Below are positions 15,472-21,479 of a stretch of 64,000 bases of DNA, in pieces. The position numbers and the translations under genes are program-made. The stretch's first letter is position 1. Each line of letters starts with the position of its first letter. The notes under the pieces were generated by a model. The model searched no databases and was not told the DNA's origin. It saw only the letters and a list, made by a program, of their open reading frames with translations. The stretch comes from Campylobacter lari. GTDB taxonomy: Bacteria; Campylobacterota; Campylobacteria; Campylobacterales; Campylobacteraceae. The DNA lies in the NCBI RefSeq assembly GCF_900638335.1, contig NZ_LR134508.1, forward strand, positions 434,001-498,000. The letters run 5' to 3'.

Positions 15472-16116
15472 TTATAATTTTTTATAATCAATTTTATATG
15501 CTCCAATAATTCTTCCTATGATTTTTAATTCTTTAGATTTTTTAATATCGATAATAGGATATTCTTTGTTATCACTAATTAAACACAAAGGTCTTTTTTT
15601 TAATCTTTTAATTAAAATTTCTTTTTGATATTCAACAATATATATACCACCTTCTATACTTGAATCATCTTTTTGAAATATAACCATTTCTCCTTCTTTT
15701 ATTGTGGGTTCCATACTATTTCCTATCATAGCGATAATACCTATTTTTAAAAATTCTTGCAAATTAAACATGCTGTTTAATTCATTTTTATTAAAAGGTA
15801 TGTTTTGCTTGATGATATTATTATTGTTGGTAAAATCTGACGAGAGATAATAGTTTTTATAAAATGGAATCAATATTGTATCTTTATTGTTTGTTTTCTC
15901 AGTTTGTTGTAAATTTTTATCAACTAATTTTATATAGTTATTTTGTTTATATTTTAGTTGATTAAACTTTAATATAGCATGTGAAGATATCCTTTTTCGT
16001 TGTCTCCATCCTATTGCTGTAGATTTCTTAAGACCCAATTTCTCAGCTACCATTTCTAAACTAGTAACATTAAAATAAAGTTTCATTTCTTCTACCAATG
16101 ATTTAAAATTTTCCAT
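15472..16116 (-). CDS. Phage-type repressor: N-terminal HTH plus S24/LexA-like domain
   Basis: A 214-residue protein. Residues ~3-50 form a CI-type helix-turn-helix (SLEMVAEKLGLKKSTAIGWR). Residues ~125-210 form an S24 peptidase-like domain with the catalytic-type Ser134 in GNSMEPTIKEGEMVI and Lys170 in ILIKRL. The linker (residues 60-125) contains no Ala-Gly or Cys-Gly pair, the usual self-cleavage bond, so classical RecA-triggered cleavage may not apply. It diverges from a small HTH-like gene across a large inverted repeat, the layout of a phage immunity region. No phage structural, lysis or integrase genes are near. It probably represses itself and the rightward asparaginase/permease unit. 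Confidence 0.85.
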   Translation of the reverse strand: MENFKSLVEEMKLYFNVTSLEMVAEKLGLKKSTAIGWRQRKRISSHAILKFNQLKYKQNNYIKLVDKNLQQTEKTNNKDTILIPFYKNYYLSSDFTNNNNIIKQNIPFNKNELNSMFNLQEFLKIGIIAMIGNSMEPTIKEGEMVIFQKDDSSIEGGIYIVEYQKEILIKRLKKRPLCLISDNKEYPIIDIKKSKELKIIGRIIGAYKIDYKKL

Positions 16117-16129
16117 TTATCACTTTCTA

Positions 16130-16182
16130 TATATAGTTATTTTATTTATAAATTATTGACATATAAATAAAATAACTATATA
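16130..16182. promoter_or_regulatory. 21-bp perfect inverted repeat, probable repressor operator
   Basis: Arms 16130-16150 and 16162-16182 are perfectly complementary and separated by 11 bp (AATTATTGACA). The arm core reads ATAGTTATTTTATTTATA. The right arm covers the spacer and part of the -10 of the rightward promoter. The left arm covers the mirror-image position (TATATA at 16128-16133) of a weaker leftward promoter for the repressor gene. This symmetry, lying between a repressor and a divergent small gene, is what a shared operator looks like. Binding itself is inferred. Confidence 0.75.
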
Positions 16183-16184
16183 AT
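16156..16184 (+). promoter_or_regulatory. Consensus sigma-70 promoter, TTGACA-17 bp-TATAAT
   Basis: TTGACA at 16156-16161, a 17-bp spacer, and TATAAT at 16179-16184 match the E. coli consensus at all twelve positions. Campylobacter promoters usually lack a recognisable -35, so this stands out. The predicted start near 16191 would give a leader of about 70 nt to the small gene. The 21-bp inverted repeat overlaps it. Confidence 0.85.
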
Positions 16185-16260
16185 GTATAAAAATTATTTC
16201 TAAATTGTATCTTAAAAAAAATCAATTTGAAATAAAAATTACAAATTGAAAGGATATGGG

Positions 16261-16461
16261 TTGTTAAAAAAATATTTTGAAGATAATAATATTAATCTTA
16301 AAAAGTTTGCTCAAAAATATGATTTGGACTACATGAGTCTTTTTAGAGTTGTTAATGGTTATTATTCTGAAAAATATATAGCTAAAGCAAATACTAAAGC
16401 TGTTTATCAAAAACTTTTAGAGCTCAATATTATTAATGAACTTCCTGATATTTTGAAATAA
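16261..16461 (+). CDS. Small Cro-like DNA-binding protein candidate
   Basis: A 66-residue basic protein starting with a TTG (LLKKYFEDNN), chosen because AAAGGA lies 6-7 nt upstream. A TTG 15 bp earlier has no ribosome site, and the nearby ATG is in another frame and stops at once. Residues ~10-40 (NLKKFAQKYDLDYMSLFRVV) read like a short helix-turn-helix. Position opposite a CI-like repressor suggests a Cro or antirepressor role. This is an inference from layout and the short motif only. It is first in the unit ahead of the asparaginase gene. Confidence 0.6.
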   Translation: MLKKYFEDNNINLKKFAQKYDLDYMSLFRVVNGYYSEKYIAKANTKAVYQKLLELNIINELPDILK

Positions 16462-16486
16462 ATAATGAGAATAAGTTAATTTTAAG

Positions 16487-16502
16487 TCAATTATATAATT
16501 GA
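16487..16502. promoter_or_regulatory. 16-bp perfect palindrome between the small gene and the asparaginase gene
   Basis: TCAATTATATAATTGA is a perfect palindrome without a T run. It may be a second operator or a weak attenuator before the asparaginase ribosome site (AAGGAGG at 16525-16531). Confidence 0.35.
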
Positions 16503-16536
16503 TTTACATTTAGCTTACTTTAAAAAGGAGGAGTTG

Positions 16537-17412
16537 ATGAAAATTAGTGTTTTAGGTATAGGCGGTACTATTTGTATGTTGAAAGATGAATCAGGAGGTG
16601 TTAGTCCTAAATTAAACGCAAAGGCATTGGTAGACAGTATTGGTTTAACAGAAAATATAAATATAGAAGCAAAAAGTATATTGGCAGTACCAAGTCCATC
16701 TTTAAAATTTGAAGATATTTTTGAAATCATAAAAGTAGCAAAGAATGAAATTAGAAATAATTCTAATGGTATAGTTGTTACTCAGGGTACTGATACATTA
16801 GAAGAAAGCGCATTTTTATTAAGCTTACTGTGGGATGAAGAAGTGCCTATGATTGTAACTGGAGCTATGAAAAATCCTAGTGAACTTGGGAGTGATGGGT
16901 CTAGTAATTTATATCAGTCAATTCTTGTTGCAAGCGATAAATCATCTCAAAAAAGAGGTGTTTTAGTTGTTTTTAACCATATAATATATCAACCAAGATT
17001 TTTGCATAAAAGTAATTCTTTTTCTCTTGATACTTTTGTGTCTATAAATGGTGGAAATATTGGATATATATATGAGAAACAAGTAAGATATATCAGCCCT
17101 ATTTATAAAAATAAAATTTACAACATTCCAGATAAAATAGATAAAAAAGTTGCAATTATACCTGCTTGTTTATCTGGAGATGATTATTTTTTAGATAAAT
17201 TATCTGTTTTTGATGGTTTGATAATAAATGGATTTGGGGCAGGTCATGTTTCTTTTGATTTTATTGAAAAAATAAAGCCATTAAGCTTAAATATACCTTG
17301 TGTTGTTACATCTAGAACAGGAAGTGGGCCAACTGCTTATAATACATATTCATATAAAGGTAGTGAAATAGACTTGCAAAATAATGGTCTTATTATGGGA
17401 AATTTTTTTTGA
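16537..17412 (+). CDS. L-asparaginase-family protein, C-terminus cut by a T8 frameshift
   Basis: As sequenced the product has 291 residues. The asparaginase/glutaminase fold is clear. The first catalytic Thr11 is in GIGGTI, and the second motif is TQGTDTLEE with Thr85 and Asp86. A conserved Lys lies in FLHKSNSFSLDTF, and the C-domain has TSRTGSGPTAYNTYSYKG. The frame ends just after a run of eight T (17403-17410). With seven T it would continue as DSLKARILLTVLLSNGFSKD to a stop at 17512, giving 324 residues, the normal family length with its terminal helices. So the gene is either off, a pseudogene or phase variable. The start has a very strong AAGGAGG site. No signal peptide is visible, suggesting a cytoplasmic enzyme. 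Confidence 0.82.
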   Translation: MKISVLGIGGTICMLKDESGGVSPKLNAKALVDSIGLTENINIEAKSILAVPSPSLKFEDIFEIIKVAKNEIRNNSNGIVVTQGTDTLEESAFLLSLLWDEEVPMIVTGAMKNPSELGSDGSSNLYQSILVASDKSSQKRGVLVVFNHIIYQPRFLHKSNSFSLDTFVSINGGNIGYIYEKQVRYISPIYKNKIYNIPDKIDKKVAIIPACLSGDDYFLDKLSVFDGLIINGFGAGHVSFDFIEKIKPLSLNIPCVVTSRTGSGPTAYNTYSYKGSEIDLQNNGLIMGNFF

Positions 17413-17525
17413 TAGTTTAAAAGCTAGAATACTATTAACCGTATTACTATCAAATGGCTTTAGTAAAGATGATATTTTTAAAGAATTTAATTCTTATTAT
17501 ATGTATTTTTAAGCAAGGAAAAAAT

Positions 17526-18794
17526 ATGAGCTATTTAGTTGTATCACAATTTTTTATGTGTTTTACGCTTCTTCTTATGGTAATTGGAAAAACTCCGTTG
17601 TATCTAACAGCAATTATTGGTACTACTATAAGTATTCTGATTGCTATGCTTGATTCAAATAATATTCTAATAAACACGCTTTTGCTTTCAGGGTTAAATC
17701 CTGTTATTTTAGATATGACAGGTATTTTGATGTTTATAGGGATAATGCAATCAAGTGGATTTATGGATGATATCATAAAAATTATTATCAAATTCGGTAG
17801 AAGAATTGGCGGTGGAGAGGGGATTGCTTCTGCTAGTGCTATATGTGCTGGAGTTATAGGAATGTTGACAGGTTTTACTCAGCCATCTGTAACTGCGGTA
17901 ATTACTGCTAAACCTTCGATATTGTTGGATATGAATCCAAATCATTCAGCGGCTATACATGGGCATGCTGGTCATCTTGGTAACTTTGGTGGTTTTACTC
18001 ATCCTACTCAAGTTGCAATTATTGGAGCTACTAATATTGGTTTTGGATTTATAAACATTTTTGCTATATTTATAGTTGTTTGTTTAATTTTATGCTTTGC
18101 TATAAGATCTAAAATATATAGAAAGAAGCATTTTGTTGTGATTGATAAAGAAAAGATGATGCATATTATAAAAGAAATGGAAAATCAAAAAAATCAATAT
18201 AGTTCCTATGTTATCTTTTTGCCTTTTATTGTTTTATTTGGTGGTTTTATTTTTGGTTATCCTATTTTTTTATTAGGAGTATTTTCTAGCATCTTAACAA
18301 TTGCACTTAGTGGGGTTAATATTTTTAATGCAGAAAAAAGTATGATAGATGGTGTTGGTAAAATAGCTATTCCTTTGGTTGCAACTATAACATTTTTATT
18401 TATGAGTGCTGTAATTAAAGAAATAGGACTAGCTAAAACTATTGCAAATATTTTTGAACCAATTTTAAATGTAGCTCCCGTTCAAGCAATGTTTATAGTT
18501 GCTGTTTTTGCTGGATTTGTCACACAAAGTTATGGAGCTAGCTCAGCTATCTTACTTCCATTTTTACAAGCTACTATGGAGGTTTGTACTTATAATTTTG
18601 CTTTAGCTTTTGTTGCGGCTGGTGGAGCTTCTATAGCACAATATTTTTTAACAGGTGGACCTATAGCTGCTTTATCAACAGTTATACCGCTTGTTGAAGG
18701 ATCAAATTTAAAGGATTTAAATAAATTTCAAAGACCTTCGCAACTTTTTGCTTTATTTTTGATTTTTATTATCTCTTTTTTTATTCAGTTTTAG
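17526..18794 (+). CDS. Inner-membrane permease, GntP/DcuC-like (ion transporter superfamily)
   Basis: A 422-residue protein with about 11-12 membrane helices. The start is the ATG at 17526, 5 nt after AAGGAA and 13 bp after the in-frame end of the asparaginase gene. An upstream in-frame ATG at 17454 lies inside the asparaginase 3' end and has no ribosome site. Two internal repeats each carry a polar turn (GHAGHLGNFGGFTHPTQV and TGGPIAALST), as in ion-coupled carboxylate carriers. The pairing with asparaginase suggests transport of asparagine, aspartate or a related dicarboxylate. The substrate is not shown by the sequence, and the family assignment is tentative. Confidence 0.65.
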   Translation: MSYLVVSQFFMCFTLLLMVIGKTPLYLTAIIGTTISILIAMLDSNNILINTLLLSGLNPVILDMTGILMFIGIMQSSGFMDDIIKIIIKFGRRIGGGEGIASASAICAGVIGMLTGFTQPSVTAVITAKPSILLDMNPNHSAAIHGHAGHLGNFGGFTHPTQVAIIGATNIGFGFINIFAIFIVVCLILCFAIRSKIYRKKHFVVIDKEKMMHIIKEMENQKNQYSSYVIFLPFIVLFGGFIFGYPIFLLGVFSSILTIALSGVNIFNAEKSMIDGVGKIAIPLVATITFLFMSAVIKEIGLAKTIANIFEPILNVAPVQAMFIVAVFAGFVTQSYGASSAILLPFLQATMEVCTYNFALAFVAAGGASIAQYFLTGGPIAALSTVIPLVEGSNLKDLNKFQRPSQLFALFLIFIISFFIQF

Positions 18795-18805
18795 TTTCAA
18801 CATAA

Positions 18806-18847
18806 GCTGTAAATCTATAAAATAATTAATTTTTGTAGATTTACAGC
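18806..18847. terminator. 12-bp stem-loop after the permease gene
   Basis: GCTGTAAATCTA / TAGATTTACAGC is a perfect stem with an 18-nt loop. It begins 11 bp after the permease stop. No T run follows, so it may stabilise the 3' end rather than terminate intrinsically. Confidence 0.45.
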
Positions 18848-18906
18848 AAAATATATTGGAATATTTTTTGCTTATTTTGGTTTGTAAATTTACTTAGGGG
18901 TATAAA

Positions 18907-19371
18907 ATGTTTCATATAGAGGAAAATCGATTCTTTAATCACTCATATGATGTTTTTAGTTCAAAGCAAAAAAATGAAAAACAAACTGTGCAATCCCATC
19001 AAGAGCAAGCATTTTCACTTGAATTAAATTCAAGTATCCAAGAAAAAAATAGCTTGTATGATAGACCTTTAAAGGAATTGTTTCAAGAAGCAAAAGAAGC
19101 TTCAGAGAATGCTTTGAAAGAATACAGAGAGGAAATGTATTATAATAAAGAGACTGGTAAATATGAGAAAAAATTTACAGAAAGTAATGAAAAATATAAA
19201 GAAAAGATAAAAGAGAAAATAGAAGAACAAATTAAAGAGAATATACAAAATAGTTTGCAAAATAAAATTTCTCATATTAATATTCAATTAAGTCCTAAGC
19301 AGTTAATAGCACAAGCGCAATTTGAAGAAAAACAAAAAGCAACTCTTAAAACATCAGATGTTTTTATGTAA
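18907..19371 (+). CDS. Hypothetical coiled-coil protein
   Basis: A 154-residue, highly charged protein without signal peptide or membrane segment. Residues ~58-120 are Lys/Glu-rich with long helical runs (KEKIKEKIEEQIKENIQN), typical of a coiled coil. The N-terminus is polar (MFHIEENRFFNHSYDVF). I do not recognise the family. It sits 23 bp before the DUF411 gene in the same direction, but no functional link is evident. Base composition matches the neighbours. Confidence 0.7.
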   Translation: MFHIEENRFFNHSYDVFSSKQKNEKQTVQSHQEQAFSLELNSSIQEKNSLYDRPLKELFQEAKEASENALKEYREEMYYNKETGKYEKKFTESNEKYKEKIKEKIEEQIKENIQNSLQNKISHINIQLSPKQLIAQAQFEEKQKATLKTSDVFM

Positions 19372-19393
19372 TTATTTAAGATAAAGGAAAATT

Positions 19394-19846
19394 ATGAAAA
19401 AAATTATTAGTATTTTGGCGTTATCAAGTATAGCTTTAATGAGTGAAGATAAGTTGTTGAATATTTATGAAAGTCCTACTTGTGGATGTTGTGATTTTTG
19501 GGCAGATTATATGAAAGATAAAGGCTATAAAGTGCAAATACACAAAAGTGAGGATTTTTTAAAAATAAAAGAAAAAATGAATATTCAGCCTATGTATCAA
19601 AGTTGTCATACTGGCGTAATTGGTGGTTATGCTATAGAAGGACATGTGCCTGAAGATGCAGTTGCTTGGCTTTTGAAAAATAAACCTGAAGATGTTATAG
19701 GTATTTCTGCTCCTGGTATGCCTCAGGGAAGTCCTGGAATGGAGCAAGGTTATGAAGAAGAATATCCTGTGGTGTTAATGCTTAAAAATGGAGATTATAA
19801 AATTTATGGAATCTATAAAGGACATAATTTAATCAAGACAAACTAA
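19394..19846 (+). CDS. DUF411 periplasmic metal-binding protein
   Basis: A 150-residue protein with a short signal-like N-terminus (MKKIISILALSSIALMS). DUF411 hallmarks are Cys30, Cys32 and Cys33 in PTCGCCDFW, Cys71-His72 in QSCHTGVIGGY, GHVPEDAVAWLL, and the GMPQGSPGME segment. Family members are small copper-associated proteins of the cell envelope, often near copper efflux or oxidase genes. Here the neighbours are tonB-exbBD instead. It converges on tonB across a shared hairpin. The copper link is family knowledge and is not shown locally. Confidence 0.85.
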   Translation: MKKIISILALSSIALMSEDKLLNIYESPTCGCCDFWADYMKDKGYKVQIHKSEDFLKIKEKMNIQPMYQSCHTGVIGGYAIEGHVPEDAVAWLLKNKPEDVIGISAPGMPQGSPGMEQGYEEEYPVVLMLKNGDYKIYGIYKGHNLIKTN

Positions 19847-19861
19847 GCAATTTTGCTTAGT
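19842..19861. terminator. Bidirectional terminator between DUF411 gene and tonB
   Basis: ACTAAGCAA / TTGCTTAGT, a 9-bp stem with a 2-nt loop, followed on the plus strand by TTATTTTAT. It overlaps the stop codons of both converging genes. Confidence 0.7.
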
Positions 19862-20510
19862 TTATTTTATATATTAATGGTATTCTTATATGAAAAGTTT
19901 TTTCATATTGTGGAAAATTCTTAGACGCTATACGTATAGTTTCTAAGGCGCTATCGTTTAATAATTTATATTTTGATGGTTTTAATATTTTTAAGTTTAA
20001 TAGATTTTTATCTTTAGTCCATGTGAATTCTACTAAGATTTCGCCACTCATTCGCATTTTTTTGGCTTGTCTAGGATAGATTAAAGCTTCATCTATAGCT
20101 TGTTTGACTTCTTTTAAAAATTCATTGTTATTAGCTAAAGATATGCTTTCTTGAGAAGTTATTGGAGTATTTTTTTCTTGGGTTAAAGTTTTTTGAGATT
20201 TTATTTTTTCATTTAATTGATTTATTGCCTTGGTATTGGTTAAAGTATTTGTTTTTTTAGGTTGTATAACAGCTTTTTCTTTTGTTTGTTCTAGCTTTTT
20301 TATTTTTTCTTGTTTAGGCTGTTCGGTTTTTACTTTAGGCGAATCTTGTAAAAATTGTTTTATAGCTATATTAAATTTTTCTTCTTTTGAAGTGCTATGT
20401 TGTATATGTAAAAAATTCTTAGTATAAATAAAAACAAAAAATAAAGGCAAAAAGAGAAATATAGTGATAAAAAAGGATTGATTTTTATGATTGTTTATGA
20501 ATGTTTTCAT
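19857..20510 (-). CDS. tonB: TonB energy-transducing protein
   Basis: A 217-residue protein. It has one N-terminal membrane anchor (SFFITIFLFLPLFFVFIYT, residues ~12-30) and a Lys/Pro/Gln-rich periplasm-spanning stretch (~55-125). The C-terminal TonB domain (~130-217) contains IDEALIYPRQAKKMRMSGEI, the conserved YP motif. It links proton-motive force via ExbB-ExbD to outer-membrane iron receptors. Its ATG overlaps the exbD stop (ATGA), so exbB-exbD-tonB is one operon. The divergent receptor gene it would naturally serve is broken, but TonB can serve others. Confidence 0.92.
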   Translation of the reverse strand: MKTFINNHKNQSFFITIFLFLPLFFVFIYTKNFLHIQHSTSKEEKFNIAIKQFLQDSPKVKTEQPKQEKIKKLEQTKEKAVIQPKKTNTLTNTKAINQLNEKIKSQKTLTQEKNTPITSQESISLANNNEFLKEVKQAIDEALIYPRQAKKMRMSGEILVEFTWTKDKNLLNLKILKPSKYKLLNDSALETIRIASKNFPQYEKTFHIRIPLIYKIN

Positions 20511-20896
20511 CTTTTTTGCTCTGTTAAAATTTGAAAATTTTCATGATTTTTATTTTTTAAAATATCAATAATTTTTATAAAACTTTCAAATTTTGCTTCT
20601 TTATCGCTTTTTAACTCTACTAATGTTTTAGAGTCTATAGTGTCAAATTTTACTTTTATTTCTTCTAAGGAAGCTGTTTTTCCATCGATATAAAATTCAT
20701 TTTCTTTATTGATTAAAATACTCACTTTGTCTTTATTTTCATTTATGGAATTTGAATTTTCACTTTGAGGTAGATTAATTTTGATTTTACCATGCGCGAT
20801 AAAAGTGGATATGCTTAAAACAATAGCTAGTAAAACAAGCATTATGTCTATAAAAGGAATGATATTTAAGCCTTCATTTTTTGGTAGTTTAAGCAT
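20507..20896 (-). CDS. exbD: TonB-system biopolymer transport protein ExbD
   Basis: 129 residues from the ATG at 20896 (MLKLPKNEGLNIIPFIDIML). This start is preferred over an upstream in-frame ATG because the ExbD/TolR family begins with this short cytoplasmic tail. The single membrane helix carries the essential Asp in PFIDIMLVLL, the proton-path residue. The periplasmic domain follows. It overlaps exbB by 8 bp and tonB by 4 bp. Confidence 0.92.
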   Translation of the reverse strand: MLKLPKNEGLNIIPFIDIMLVLLAIVLSISTFIAHGKIKINLPQSENSNSINENKDKVSILINKENEFYIDGKTASLEEIKVKFDTIDSKTLVELKSDKEAKFESFIKIIDILKNKNHENFQILTEQKR

Positions 20897-21320
20897 TTTT
20901 ATCCTTAAAAATACGATATGCATTACTCAAGATTGATATTTTTCTAAGTAGCCCATTATAAGCCATTAAAGAAGGGATGGCAACTAAAATTCCTAATGCT
21001 GTAGCTTTTAAAGCTAGCGATAAACCAATGACAATAGATTTAGCATCGATATTCCCACTTGCGCCCATGTCATAAAATGTAATCATAATTCCCACTACGG
21101 TTCCTAAAAGTCCTACATAAGGAGCATTAGTGTAAATGATATAAAGCATGGTGAGGTTTTCACTAATTGCATCATCAAATTTTTCTTGACACTGATAATC
21201 ATTTAGCTTAATTTTTCTAAAAAACAAGATACGCTCAATAGTACACCATATAGCAATAAATGCCATTATCCCTAAAACTACAAATATAATTAAGTCAATG
21301 TAAGTTTTTAAAAATTCCAT
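20889..21320 (-). CDS. exbB: TonB-system biopolymer transport protein ExbB
   Basis: About 143 residues with three membrane helices, the short epsilonproteobacterial form. The MotA/ExbB domain signature is YIIYTNAPYVGLLGTVVGIM, followed by IVIGLSLALKATALGILVAI. ExbB forms the channel that powers TonB. Two adjacent ATGs exist; the second (21320) is better spaced from GAGGG. The promoter should lie in the AT-rich region shared with the divergent receptor gene, where a Fur-box-like palindrome is seen. Confidence 0.92.
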   Translation of the reverse strand: MEFLKTYIDLIIFVVLGIMAFIAIWCTIERILFFRKIKLNDYQCQEKFDDAISENLTMLYIIYTNAPYVGLLGTVVGIMITFYDMGASGNIDAKSIVIGLSLALKATALGILVAIPSLMAYNGLLRKISILSNAYRIFKDKNA

Positions 21321-21382
21321 CATACCCTCATTTTAAAAATTTTTGTGATTATATTGCTAAAAGTTAAATTTTTTATTAATAA

Positions 21383-21397
21383 CAATTATCATAATTG
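21383..21397. promoter_or_regulatory. Fur-box-like palindrome between exbB and the receptor gene
   Basis: CAATTATCATAATTG is a 15-bp odd palindrome resembling half of the classical GATAATGATAATCATTATC Fur box. It is placed between divergent iron-uptake genes. Iron/Fur control is inferred from position and similarity only. Confidence 0.4.
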
Positions 21398-21479
21398 ATA
21401 CAATAAATTTATTTTTAAATTAATAATTATTTATCATAATATTCCAGTTTTGAAAATTTATTTATTAAGAAAGGAAATA

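Noticed and set aside
17454-17525. Upstream ATG extending the permease by 24 residues
   Set aside because: It lies in the asparaginase 3' end without a ribosome site, whereas the ATG at 17526 follows AAGGAA at good spacing and begins the hydrophobic N-terminus.
20897-20923. Longer ExbD start (extra residues MHIVFLRIK)
   Set aside because: It would overlap exbB by 35 bp and add a segment absent from the ExbD family; the ATG at 20896 gives the normal N-terminus.
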